Positions 35,993 to 47,367 of a stretch of 64,000 bases of DNA are shown here, piece by piece (position 1 is the stretch's first letter; every line of letters begins with the position of its first letter). Source of the stretch: Lepidurus packardi (lineage: Eukaryota; Arthropoda; Branchiopoda; Notostraca; Triopsidae); contig JAKZAN010000091.1 in NCBI GenBank assembly GCA_023053545.1, positions 1-64,000 of the forward strand, given 5' to 3'. Below the pieces are notes generated by a model. It did no database searches. It had not been told where the DNA came from and worked only from the letters and a program-made list of their open reading frames with translations. Both the position numbers and the translations under genes were made by a program.

Positions 35993-37000
35993 ATGCTCAC
36001 CACATCAACCCTTCCCCGTTCCTCCTGCCCCCTCAGCCAGATACGCACCCTTCTGCAATGGCTCAATTCTGTGCTTAAAGTAAAACATCTCCAAGTCACG
36101 CTGTCCTTCGTAGCTCAATATAACCAAAATCTAGTCCCTGAGCAACGGGGCCGTGTACGCCCAGCTGTTCGACCTGGCCTATCCTTGCCAGTTCCATCTG
36201 ACCCGGGTTGTATGGAAAGCACGCACAGAGCAGTAGAAACAGACGAACCTGAAGATGGTGCAGGAAGCCATTCGGTGGGTGGAGCCGAAGAAAGTGATAG
36301 CGATCGAGAAGCTGATGCGTGGGAACGCGGAGGCATGCGTGGATTTGCTGTCGTGGTTCCAGTCGGTCATCACTGCTGATCAGATTCGGGTACGATTAAA
36401 CTATTAAATATTGGTGTTTGAGTTCAGAATTACAATCCTGAAGAGCGGAGAAATGGCAACTCGCTGCCCAGAACCGACAACCTCCCCAAAAAGGTGATCC
36501 TCAAGAAATCCTAAAAGCTTCCTCTTCCCCCACCCAGGCAATGGAACAAGAAGCAGACGCTCCTTCCAAAAGACCTCCGAGGCCGAAAATCTCAAACCAA
36601 TGAGGCCATTTAGCTCCTTGATCAGACCAAAAATTTTATTAACGACCCCATACTGGACGCCGAACAAAAGCTAAGTCGCATAGTAGAAATTCTGTTCGGC
36701 TATGTTTCCCACAGGCACGTAGAGTCCCCTTCGGCTGAATTATTGAAGTTTGGTTCGCAGGCCTCCACGCAATCAGCACTGTCGAAGCAGGAGAGAAGCA
36801 AGAATAAAGGTTATGAAATCGACCTGGTAGATTAGGTTTCAGGAGAGAGGCAGTCAGGAGTCAGAGAGATTGTGTCAAGGGGCCAGGAGGGGTATTAGAA
36901 TCTTCTGGAAGGGCTAGAATGCTGTGAAGATGAAACAGAAATCTAGGGTATGAAAACAGGTACGTAAGGGGGCGTGTAGACAGAATATACTTTTGGCTGA
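35993..37000 (+). CDS. MAPRE: EB1-family microtubule plus-end tracking protein
   Basis: Three exons (introns 36080-36113 and 36390-36427), 311 aa. The calponin-homology domain is clear: LLQWLNSVLKLNITKIE, then SLSNGAVYAQLFDLAYP, NLKMVQEAIRWVEPKKVI, and LLSWFQSVI. The Glu of the KIE motif is a TAG codon. A basic Ser/Pro linker follows (KKVILKKSEKLPLPPPRQW), then a helix that may be the EB homology dimerisation region (NEAIELLDQTKNFI, DPILDAEQKLSRIVEILFGY). The C-terminus ends EYTFG in place of the EEY/F tail that recruits CAP-Gly proteins. Growing microtubule ends are the expected site. Confidence 0.93.
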
Positions 37001-37558
37001 GTCGTCCCTTGATTTATCTCTTGAATCAATCTAAGCTATATGCCAATAAAAACTGAGAGTCAATTATCATCTCAATAAAAACCAAATAAATTGAATTTAT
37101 ATGGCAAAGCATTGAAGCTTTAAAGCTTACGCCGCACCCTCGGGCTCAACGATAGACATTGTCCGGATAGCCGCTTGGATAGGCTAGGGAGGAAGGCGCG
37201 TGACATGTCGATCCTCGAAGTCATGGGGATTCAGGACTAGAGAAAGAAGGTCGGTTTGGTATCAGATTGACGTGATGACGATCAAATATGCGGAGTGTTG
37301 AAGAGGCTGGCTTGATTAAATAGGGAAGCGACGTACTGTCTTGTAATTATAGGGAAATGCGGTTTAAGAATTCTAACTCCTGAGAATCGAGGAGTGGGTT
37401 TGCATTATCAATGTGTATTCTAGAGTCCGCGGGGGAGGTAGAGCCACGAAAAATAAAGTGACGAGTCCCACCCAATTTTTAATTAAGGGTCGCTGTTTAA
37501 AACCGCCAACTATCATCGAATCCTCAAATTAGTTCCAAATCAAACTCCTTTTCCGCTA
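37001..37558. other. Intergenic region with possible small unresolved minus-strand gene
   Basis: This 558-bp stretch separates EB1 from a secreted-protein gene. On the minus strand a frame runs from an ATG near 37412 to about 37070, interrupted by one TGA. The second part reads LVLNPHDFEDRHVTRLPPE, which looks protein-like. A 96-nt GT..AG intron would remove the TGA and keep the frame, but I cannot confirm it. It may be a small gene of about 80 aa or chance. Confidence 0.3.
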
Positions 37559-39478
37559 ATGTCTTCCCTCTTTTTAAGGCTAGTTCTTGTAGCCCTTCTT
37601 CTCACGCTCACCCTTTCAAACCACCAAAACAAGCTGTACCTCAAAAAAACACAACGCAACACACTCAGTTTCGCGTGTGCTGGTGTCCCCTACGCCTCTC
37701 CTGCCATCAGCTATAGTTTTGCTTCCCTACCTTCCTGGGCTCAGGCTAACGGAAACTCCATCATCGCGAGGCCCCCTGCCAATGAAGACAAAAACTACAA
37801 TGTACAGGTCAGCTATGCAGATGCCTAGGGAAAAACTGGTTCATTTGCAGTTGTCTTCGACTACGATGACTCTCGAAAATCCGAAGATGGAACCTTTAGT
37901 GTGGCTGTGTCCAGTGGTTCCAGATCTTCGACTCCTATTCCACTTGTTGACTCACACTATGGAGTCACCTATTATCCTGGCTACACGATCACAGGTTCCG
38001 GCCTCGTCCCCACTTCTGATTTCACTGTGAGTGTGATTCTTCCCCCACCTACAGCTATTGTTCGGCTTCAGCCTATTAACTGCAACACACAACTGGCTAA
38101 GGTAAATCAAGTTAAGTCTGAGCTCGATGAGGCTAACAAAAGCCTGTCCGCGGTCCAAACAGAGATTCTTTCAGCAAATGGAAGCATTGAATCATCTATC
38201 AAGAAAACTGCTGAACTGCAGTCACAGATCGATCAGCTGAGTTCTGCGGCCAACTCAGTCGCCAGCCTCCAGGACCAGCTTTCCTCACTCAACCAGCGAG
38301 TCGCTGATCTCAAAGCTAAGAGTACCGCGGGTTCACAATTCATCTTTAATTTAACTGCTCAGCTAACCACTATCAATGGTGATAAGGAAACTTTTGTTTC
38401 TAGAAGAGCGAGCGTCCAAGGAGCACTTTCAGGAGCCCAAACTGACTCGGCTAATGCCCAGGCTGCCATCAAGGATCTGAGTAAAATACTCAGTCAGGCT
38501 AGAATGTCCCTTGCCAGCCTATAAACTTCTTCCAAAGTCTTGGCTGGAAACTCTGTGGAGCTGGATGCCCAAATTTCTACCTCTAATGAGAGAGTCTTGA
38601 GAGCCAGGAAGGAATTGGAGAGCGCGCTTTCTGAAAAAGATACCCTAGCATAGAATAGAAAATCTCTTGACCAAAGGATTGCTGATACAAAGGCAGTCAT
38701 CGAAAAGGAAGCATAGATGTTGGAAGGCAACGAAAGGAAGCTTGCCGCCCTTCAAGCGAATGAAAGAGCCAGTACAGAGAGCGTCAACACACTGACTCTA
38801 TCTTTAAACGAAATAACGACGACTATTGATACTTTGGAGAGCCGCATCGTGACTATCACTCAGGAAATTATTATCACGAGAATAGGCACAGAAGAGAATG
38901 CAAAGGCAATAGGTGAGATTGCGGTTCAGATCAAGATGCTATAGGATTAGTTGAACAAAGCGATTGTTGCCAGGGCGAAGAGAGTTGAACTATAAAATCA
39001 AGTTGAGGCCATCAAAGGTCTACTAATCAAGATGAAGAAGGGTTTGGAACTCGCACAAACTCGCTCCGGAGAGCTTGTGTCCAAAATCAAGAACTTAAAT
39101 ATGAATTATGGAAAAGCTTTGGAAGCTTATAGCCAATGCAAAGTGAGAGCGGAGGCCCAGGAAGAATCTACAATCGTTGTGATTGACGAGACCAGAAGCT
39201 CTAGAGTGGTTAGCGTATCGATTGGCTCTGGAAAGCCTCTTTGGGAGTCCGACTACACTTGTGCTGAAGACGCAGGAATTTATAGGTCGAACAGCGGTGT
39301 GATCACGCAGGTTGGAAGAGACTTCGTGGTGATCAATGGACAGACAATTCTGCTGGGTGGATGCACTGAGGTGGAGGACAGGGACTGGAACAGAAGAGTA
39401 AGGCCAAACAGAGTGGCGTCGTACCGTGGATTGGAGAAGGGTGGAAGGATTTACGCGAAAAGCTTCAGCTGTAACTGA
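37559..39478 (+). CDS. Secreted coiled-coil protein with N-terminal Ig-like domain
   Basis: Single exon, 639 aa. It begins with a signal peptide (SSLFLRLVLVALLLTLTLS, cleavage near residue 20). Residues 30-165 look like one or two beta-sandwich domains of the putative-Ig kind (YSFASLPSWAQANG, NVQVSYADAEGKTGSFAVVFDYDD). Residues 180-530 are continuous coiled coil with many Ser, Ala and Thr (LSAVQTEILSANGSIESSIKKTAEL). A C-terminal globular segment of about 90 residues (TRSSRVVSVSIGSG, FVVINGQTILLGGC) contains Cys at its edges. Export and assembly into a fibre or matrix are plausible. In a peritrich the stalk, lorica or secretory granules come to mind, but no sequence proves it. Confidence 0.75.
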
Positions 39479-39607
39479 TGGTGTATTTATTGACGCAGGC
39501 AAGACTGCTTGGATAGAAAGCGATTGGATGAAGTAGAAACGAGTATGCAGAGCGATATTATAGAGTAGTCTAATTCTGAAACAGATTTGTACGCAGAGTC
39601 ACTAATA

Positions 39608-40169
39608 TCATTGATAGCCCAGCTTCACGAAAAACTCCTCCTTGTTCAGGAACCCGTCCTTGTCCAGGTCTGCCTCCTCGATGAACTCCAGAATGTCCGG
39701 GTCCGAGATGTTGATGTCTAAGTACTGGTTGAAGATGTTCTTAATTTCGTGCATCCCGACCAGCCCTTTCTCCTTGCGGTCGAACAGCGCAAACATTTCC
39801 TCGGCCTCAGCCTCCCTACCTTTACCATCGAACCACTTTTTGGTGATCATTTGCAGGGTTTCACTCAGAGTGAACTTCTCCTTAGCGCTATGGATATCTG
39901 TGATTTCTTCCTCGATCTCCTTGCCGTTCATTTTCGAGAAGGCGAAGTTGCCCAGGATGCTTCGTAGATTATTGCGGGGAATGACGCCTGTCTTGTTGGG
40001 GTCGTAGAAAGCGAACGCGTCTTTGATTTCATTTTCCTGATGCATGAAATAGATGATAAAGATAATCAGGTAAGGACGATACCATGTCTTCTGAGAGTTT
40101 GTTGACCTGGACTTTGGCGGCCAGTCGAGGAGCGTTGTTAGCCTTTTTCTTGTCGGTGGGTCTGCTCAT
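39608..40169 (-). CDS. Centrin/calmodulin-like EF-hand protein
   Basis: Two exons, 171 aa (intron 40037-40082, 46 nt, joining LSEDM to ENEIKDAFAFYD). A basic 30-residue head precedes EF-hand pairs. The first loop (DPNKTGVIPRNN) lacks Glu at position 12. The second is degenerate. The third (DRKEKGLVGMHE) and the fourth (DLDKDGFLNKEE) are better kept, the fourth being canonical. The length and head resemble centrins, though the sequence is divergent. Calcium binding is expected at site four, perhaps three. Centrin-like proteins act in basal bodies and contractile fibres; peritrichs have spasmin-type relatives. Confidence 0.85.
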
Positions 40170-40363
40170 GGTTTGAATGTGTGGCGAGCAAGTATTGGAA
40201 GAAGTTTATTATATAAAATTGTCAAGAACTTGAAAGGCCCTCTAACGATGGGTCTGGCACTCTATTAACTTTATTGAATTCTTCTTATATATGATGTTAG
40301 ATTAGGCTTCCTATTCAAGAATTCACAGAAGGAAGTCTCACTCCGAAACTTTAATCTACTGCC

Positions 40364-41065
40364 TCACATTCGTCTCAGCCCTTTTTCCTGCATGTACTCC
40401 CACAACCCGTACTCTTCCTCGCCTTCTTCCTCCTCCGGCCTCCCACGCCCCCTGCCTCCCGACCCTATTTCTCTGTTCTACCTTTAATTTTATGATGACA
40501 GATACTGCTTTCTATTCGTACGCTCCGAAATACGGGACGAGTCCTTTTTTATGGCAAACTTCTTAGGCATTCGCAGCAATAAAGGCACTTACTGAGCTTG
40601 TCCTTCAAGCAATAACTCAGGCTACTTGTTAACAGAGGTGAAGAAACGAATTTTGGAAATGCTAGGACTATTGGGGAGCAGGGACCTAAACCTCGATGGA
40701 GGATCTGAATCGGTTTATGGTGATGTTTTAAGATGTTTGAAGCACGTTGGTAGTGGCCTTTCCTTGAGATGGGACCTGCAGGTTTGGGGACTATCGGTGA
40801 TAAAAGGGGGTCAGAAAATCAGAATGATATGTAATAATTTGTAAAAGTGAGTGTTTTTCGTAGGGGAGTTTCAATTGCCGGGGATTACACTGAAAGAAGA
40901 AAGTTACATGATGTAGACGCGGTTAGAGGGAGGCTTGGGGTTGTGGGGAGCTAAGACAGCCTTGCTCACCTTGAGGGACAACGTAGGCAACACAATCTCG
41001 CTCTCGTTGGTCAAGTACTTGAGTTTCGCGAGGTACTTCTTCTCCAACAGGCTTTTCTTATCCAT
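40364..41065 (-). CDS. Hypothetical protein, two exons
   Basis: Modelled as 194 aa from ATG 41063-41065 to TGA 40364-40366 with an intron at 40791-40907 (117 nt). The N-terminus is Lys/Leu-rich (DKKSLLEKKYLAKLKYL), the middle is basic with Cys (IPQTCRSHLKERPLPTCF), and the end has a Gly/Arg stretch followed by an acidic run and LWEYMQEKGLRRM. Every codon of the second exon was walked and is open. The intron is inferred because the first exon otherwise stops at TGA 40871. No family recognised. Confidence 0.6.
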
Positions 41066-41181
41066 AGATATTTGCGGTCGGTTCTTATAGTTGATAAAGT
41101 TTATAGGCTAACCCCGTCAAATACTATCTGGAACCAAAATAAAATCCTTAAGCCCACACGCTTTAACCGCCCATACCGTCC

Positions 41182-41912
41182 ATGTATAGTCCCCTTACTG
41201 AAGCAGACGCCAAACAATAACTCAAAGGGTGTTCCTGTCTCCAATAAACCCACCCAATCGATCGCTATAACGAGATCGTCCAGCTCTACAACTCGAAGCA
41301 TATTCTCCCCAAACTGATCCCACTCAAGGCTCCAGACATGCTCATTTACATGTACTCTTTGTATAGCACCGCCTTTGGAAAGCTGGCAATGGTGTTCTTG
41401 TTAGTGTGCGTGCCGGTGGCTAATATCTTTGTGATGTGCAGTTTGGTGAGCTGCACCATTTATTTGCAGACTCAGATGAGCGTGGTCCGTCGCAATATCA
41501 AGATCGTGGCCAATCCTTTCGAGGATTTCATGATGGAGAACGAACTGTGCGAGAAGCTGGATAAGCACTTTACCACCTTAAAGATCAGTGTGAAATGTGA
41601 GTTTTACTTTACTCCCTTTATTGGTTCCGACGCTATGCTCAATATTATCATTTCGCACTCAATCTTACTATTTGTCCATCTTTACAATCTGTAGAGTTAT
41701 AAGGATTCACCTTCAATAGTACTGTCCAAGAAGCGTTGCTCCAGAAAGCTGCAAGTAAGGGTGGAGTCGTCGAGCTCACTCTTTACGACAAATTCAGCTA
41801 CGACTCTTACTATAAGTTGCCAGGTGCTCGCCGGCAGCTCTGGTTGTGGACAGGTCTGTCAGTGGCCCTGACAGCTGTTTCGTTTGTGATTTTCGGCATT
41901 TTACTTAGCTGA
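41182..41912 (+). CDS. Two-pass membrane protein, unknown
   Basis: Two exons (intron 41597-41694, 98 nt), 210 aa. Residues 1-55 are soluble (YSPLTEADAKQELKG with a CSC pair). A transmembrane segment lies at about 75-98 (MVFLLVCVPVANIFVMCSLV), followed by a loop rich in charged residues, and a second hydrophobic helix closes the protein (LSVALTAVSFVIFGILLS). The splice creates a TAG Glu codon across the junction. The arrangement is an N-in/C-in hairpin or similar. I do not recognise the family. Confidence 0.7.
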
Positions 41913-42076
41913 AGCCACTCTATTGTTTTTCTGTCAGGTCTTGGGCGTTTGAAGCTAATGAGTTTGCTGGGTCCGTATAAACTGTGTGCATAAAGATAGG
42001 CTTAGGACAATTGTTTAAAACCTTCGAGTCAGCAACAACATTTTCTTCTTAACTGAATTACTTATTAAGATCACTC

Positions 42077-42850
42077 ATGGCACTCGACACGCCTGCCTCT
42101 CCCACCCCCCTCATTTATTCCATCACCACTCCTATCACTACCACCGACCCTCCTGCTAAACATGTCTTCAAACTATTCCTCGTCCTCAGCCTCGTCCTCT
42201 TCGGCATCCACATCGAATCGCCCTACGACAAATACTTCACTCAACTCACTGTCATCGGCCAAATCCTTTCTATTACTAACCTGGTCTTAGTCATCCTCTA
42301 TTACTAGCAAACCCACTTCAGCATGGCACATTCCCGCTTCTATCTTCTGACCATCGGCATGGAAGGTGTTATTATCGTGGGCTACTGGGCCATCCGCATC
42401 CTTCTTCGCGACGGAATTATCGACCCTGATGAACCCCGCCCCTGGTAAACAGAACTTCTGTCTGTGTGGATGCACGGAGGGTCCTTTTTGCTTTTGGTGT
42501 ACATTGAAACAACAGGCAAGGTGCAGCTAGAGTTTAATCCTGTGACCAAGATGGCAACCCATGTGTTTGGGTGGTGTATCTGGTACATTGGAATTCAAAT
42601 CGGTTACTTCTACTATAGCGGCAATCACATCTACCCTTTTCTGAAGATGCTCGAGTGGAAGATGTTGGTTGCCTTCTAGAGTACGTTGGTTTTAGTGGCT
42701 ATCTTCGCAGACTATTTTGTGACCTTTATGATGGAGCACCGGAAGCTGAAAAGAAGCCGGCAGCACAAGCACCACTCCCGCAAATCTCATAAGGAATCCA
42801 GTACGGGCTAAGAACACAAATACGACAGGATTGAGTACAAAAACAAATGA
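42077..42850 (+). CDS. FAR-17a/AIG1-like membrane protein
   Basis: Single exon, 257 aa, about six transmembrane helices. The segment YFTQLTVIGQILSIT carries the Thr and WMHGGSFLLLVYIE the His that in AIG1/ADTRP form the threonine-hydrolase pair. The later motif GNHIYPFLKMLEW matches the family's conserved YPF. Family members hydrolyse fatty-acid esters of hydroxy fatty acids in membranes. The last 40 residues are a basic tail (RQHKHHSRKSHKES) with a TAA Glu. The similarity is modest, so the family call is likely rather than certain. Confidence 0.65.
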
Positions 42851-42961
42851 TGGTTAATAAGACTCTTCATGTTTTTTTCGAAATTCCTCAGGCATCAATA
42901 TCGAGTTTTGTTTTGCTTAAGAACATTCTCTTCACACATCCAAATACGTGATTCTCAACCC

Positions 42962-45154
42962 TCACAGCAGATGGTGTTTGTCTCTGAAGCGACTTATATG
43001 CTCCTTGCTCGGCTTACACGGTCGGTTCTCCTCCCTCCTAGTTCCCGCATACTCCGACCCCTGGCTGCGTTCCGTCTTGAGCCCGTTGTGCAGATTCCCG
43101 CTGCTTCCCTTCTTGGCGTTCGCCTCCATCCTATAGGTTGAATTGGTTCTCTACTCCTTGACGATCCTGTTCTTCAGAATCTCTTTGTATATGTTATCTT
43201 TGAAAATAGTGTTGTTATGGTTGTGGTTCTCTTTGTTGTTCTGATGGACGCTACTGTTTCCCAGCATAGTCAGTAACCGCTCACTATGACTTTCGGGCTA
43301 GTAGACTTGCTGTGCTTCAACGTTGGAAAAACGGGTCGATTGGTGCACAATTTTACCGATAGACTTATTCGTCTGACCTAGGTTTTCATTGGAGTTCTAG
43401 CGTCTATGTAGAACTATGTTTGAGCATCGAACGACTTTGCCATGTCCGCTCATCACCCCCGAACCGATGTGGCTACTGGCCAGCAGACCTAGACTTTGAC
43501 TTTGCGATTGAAAGTTGACAACTTCTTATAAACTGGCTGAGGAGGTAATTGGATTGGGATGCCTTTTAGTCTTCTTGGGCTGGCCCATCATCTATTTATT
43601 GATGATGCGCGACTCGAACCCAGGGTCTTCCTCCAGCAGAATTTTGCTGCTATACGGAGGCAGTGGTGGTTGCGGGAGCTTCCTCTGCTTAGGGAACACC
43701 AACATCTATGTAAACGAAGGGTCAGAAAATAATCCTGCAATTTTTCCGACTCCTATCTTTTTTTTTCGGGATTCGTTTGAAGTCTTAGAATCATTGGGTT
43801 CAGAGGGATTCTCTGTGTTACTAACGACAGGAATCGGAAGCACCTGAACCTTAGTGGCTAAAGGCACCTGTGTGGAGCCTTTATCATCTTGTAAGCAAGC
43901 AGTTACCCATTTATTGAAAGAAGCTACTTTGTTGTTGGTTGCCTATCTATCTGGTATAAACTCCTGTGTCCTAGGCTCCTTCGTAAGTTCTTGTCTTTGT
44001 TTATCTGTCTACTTTTCCTGTACTGCCCTTGCCTCGTTTGGAGGCATGCTGTTATTGGATTGGAATTCGATGCTCTCCTCTGTTTTTACATCCTCGACTC
44101 CATCTAACTTCAACATCTGAGGGATAACTATTTTTTCATCCGAAACATCTCCTTCTTTACTTGTTGTCTTTTCCTTGTAGATGCAAATAGAGCTGTGTCT
44201 ACTGCTCTCCATTTAGGACTCTACTTCTTCAGCTAACGGAATTACGAAGTTCTTCAGATTCGGATGATGTTGCCAGCTACCTTCTCCACTTCCCTACTTT
44301 TTGAGTCCCTATAGTATCATGTACACATCGTCTTTCTCCTTGACCCAACCGTCTATGCTGACGAACTCTTTCTTGGAGAATTGGGAGACTTGGAGTTGGG
44401 AGGGAATGACGAACTGCCACCTGTTGTCCTGAAGGACCATGTACAGGGTGAGGCTGTGCAGCTACTGAAGGATGTTCTCGAAGTCAGAAGAGTCGAATAG
44501 CTATTGAAGAGCCTTCTTCCTTCCAAAATGGTGGATGATGTCGTTTTTGATTTGCTGCAGCCTGTGCTCAAATATTGTATCGCAGTTGTCCTGGAGAGTC
44601 TTGAGAAGTTGCTGATATACCTTTTTATGCACCGTAGTGTTCAGGCACTTGTAGTCTGCTTTTTCAAATGTAGTGTGTTCTTTGGCATCTCTATGTTATA
44701 GCTTCAGAATCATGCATACTTCTCTGACTATGGCTTCAACCTGCTCTTCGATTGACTTGTACTTCAGCTCTAGTATTTTCTGTGCTACCTAAACGTATGT
44801 CTTGGGCTTATGCAGGATTGCACTCAAACCGTTGCTCAGCGTCTGCTTCATGAAATCTTAGAACTTGTTCTTGAACTCTGATGCCATCATAAAGCTGGAG
44901 CCTGTGTTATTATGGTTGCCAGCGGTCATCGATGCTTTGTCCTGAAGCTCCTTTACAGTTTTGTTGAGTTTTATGTTCTCGCAGCGTATTTTGTTGAGGT
45001 CTTGACTAAGTGCTTTGATGGTTGCATCTTTTTCCTGGATGAGGATGAGAATTTCCTGCTGTGCTTGTTAGGGTGGAACTTTACTGAGATCTGCAATGTA
45101 ATGTTCACTCTCAAGGTATTGGTAAAGGGCAGTTGTGGATGTAAGTTGGGCCAT
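42962..45154 (-). CDS. Large charged protein with coiled-coil N-terminus
   Basis: Single frame of 730 aa from ATG 45152-45154 to TGA 42962-42964. Residues 1-80 form a coiled coil (EILILIQEKDATIKALSQDL). Residues 95-330 are helical and could be globular (FMKQTLSNGLSAILHKPKTY, FVSIDGWVKEKDDVYMIL). The second half is Ser/Asn/Lys-rich and probably disordered. No named domain. Glutamates use TAA/TAG throughout. It is divergent to the next gene with a 171-bp gap. Confidence 0.7.
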
Positions 45155-45325
45155 ATCGGGACAGCTAAAGAGTTGTTATAAGGTTTTGAAAGTTTGGGTG
45201 GTTATGGTCCGAGAGTCGCAGCGAAATTAAATAAATCCGGACAGGCCAACCGTCACTCTGCCCACATCCCTGTTCCTATATATGGCATAAATATTAGTAC
45301 TAAAACACACGCCCCAACAAACACC

Positions 45326-46228
45326 ATGTATCCTACCAGCGACCGCGAACAACCCTTCTTCTCCCAGCCTAGCCATACCGTCCACCACTACTATGAAGAT
45401 GTCCCCCCGCCTCTCAGCTAACTTCAAAGTGATCCATATTAGGACTAGAACTGGATTGGCGATCTTGCACAAACAGTGCGGCTTCCTCCTATGTCCCGTG
45501 AACCTGCGTAGTCCAGGCTGTCTGCGACGGTGTCTACTGAAACCCCAAAAGCAGCTCGGTCAAGGAAAAGCAGCATATCCAAAAAACCGTATTCGACTAG
45601 ATTTCAGAGCATTCCTCCGCTCGTCACATAAGAACCTCTTCAAAACATTCGTTATAATACCAAGACCAAAGATGTCCTCGAGTCAGTTCTGAAGTCAATT
45701 CTTAGTAATCCTCAATAAGAGAGACTTTTTTCGCCTACGCCACGGGAGACGCTAGTGACTTTGCTGACAAATCCTGCGCGACTCAAACAGTATGTGTCAT
45801 GCCTAGTGCTTAGGATGCCTGACCTATCTCCCCAAGTGGTGAGCAGGTACTAACTGTTGATCCTGCTGCTTAAGAAAATAAATGAGCAACAGTTCGAAAT
45901 CAAGCAAGACAAGACAGACTTCCAACTGATGTTCAACACGAAGCTAACAAAAGAGAAGGATGAGGAGATCGCACGATTAAAGAAAGCCATAGATTCGAAA
46001 GACAGCGAAGTCAAAGAACTAAGCAAAGAGTACGAGGTATGCATCGGGAATCTGAAGGAGACGATTTGTTCTTTGGCGAAGAAGAATATGCAGAACAGCC
46101 AGCATAAGGACAGCAGCATCTCAGAGATCCAGGCCGAGAGGGAGACGGGCATGGGCCATCGGATGAACGAAGAAGGGATCAATACAGGGAGTCGGTCGAT
46201 CACCTTCACGAAGAAGCGCAGGAATTGA
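45326..46228 (+). CDS. Hypothetical protein with C-terminal coiled coil
   Basis: Single exon, 300 aa. Residues 1-110 are Pro/Ser-rich, 115-185 helical (TKDVLESVLKSILSN, ETLVTLLTNPARLKQYV), and 190-275 a coiled coil (TKEKDEEIARLKKAIDSKD, EVKELSKEYEVCIGNL). A region near residue 140 is reminiscent of short helical bundles, but nothing can be named. Start ATG 45326 follows a TATATATGG-like A/T stretch by about 40 bp. Confidence 0.65.
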
Positions 46229-46367
46229 TTAATAATTTATATGATGGGAGAGGGTAATACGTACTAGACTTAAGCAGATAACAGGCCAATACTCTTAGTG
46301 AGGAAGCGATGCCTACAAGATCGTTTTATCCATAATCTTTAATTGTAAAAAAGAAAGGACTAAAGTA

Positions 46368-47186
46368 ATGATCCCTCGAGAATAGGAAGAGTACGAACTT
46401 AATTATTCGTAGCTTTGTGCTACCGAATCCCTCCCTTTCATCTACGACTAACATAAAGATGTCCTAGACCCAGCATTCTGGTAACCAGGAGATTTCTTAT
46501 GCTTATCAATTCAGCCCCTCGTAGGCTAGGCACTACCCGAAGGAGTTTCCTAAGATAGTGCTCTCGTACCTATCCCCCCAGAGACTCAGCCCCAAGCTCA
46601 GATGACTGCTGCCTAAAATACTACGCTCTAGCAACAAGCGGCAAGCACTGTTGATGCAGTTGTATTTTAGGCAGCTGGAGGTTCGGGTTCAAAAAAGTTA
46701 AAAAAGCAAAGGGAAACCGGGAAAAATTACATCTTAAAGAGACTTTACAATTGGAAAAAGAAGATGCTTGCGAAAAACAAGGGTTTAGGGTAGCTGAGTG
46801 ATTCCCTTAATACTTTCCTTGGGCTACTGAAGATCACGCCCCAATCCAGCAGAACTCTGTCTGAAGAAATCCTCTTTCATTTTTGGCTTAGCGACAGGGC
46901 CCCTGCCCAGGAATAACTCTATCGCTCCTTCATCACTCGGCAATACGTCCCCTAAGCCAAAATCATAATCGGGAACAAATACCAACAGGAAGATCCTAGA
47001 TTTTCCACATTGCAAATTTACCTCAACCGCATCGAGAGAGTTGCTGGCGAGCAGGATTTTTCGGAGGCATACGCGACGATGTGTTCTCAAGATAGGAATT
47101 CGCCGAGGAGCGTGAAGGCAATGTTGAACATGGCAGCGAAGTTGGGAGGGGACTTGGAACGGAGAGTGAGATAGCGGATCGAATGA
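46368..47186 (+). CDS. Hypothetical protein rich in reassigned codons
   Basis: Single exon, 272 aa, with 13 TAA/TAG codons. The N-terminal 100 residues are acidic; a basic stretch follows (SKKLKKQRETGKNYILKRLY); the last 120 residues look globular and helical (LSEEILFHFWLSDRAPAQEEL, FSTLQIYLNRIERVAGEQ). Under the standard or Gln codes the frame either breaks or changes charge sharply. No family recognised. It has its own start and a 139-bp gap from the gene before. Confidence 0.65.
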
Positions 47187-47367
47187 TGGCGAAATGGGCA
47201 TTCGAATGATAAGATTATATTCTTGATGAAAGTATATTAGGAATAGCACCAGGGTTATTTTGTGTGGATAAGATAGTAGGCGTGGCTCATAAAGTCTCTA
47301 CCACTGCTTAATTACAAATACTAGATCATTAGGATAGAACTTCGGATTCTAGCCACACATTCAGCCC

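Noticed and set aside
43590-43630. CTCGAACCC box resembling a tRNA T-arm
   Set aside because: It lies within the coding frame of the 730-aa protein and has no matching D or anticodon arm.
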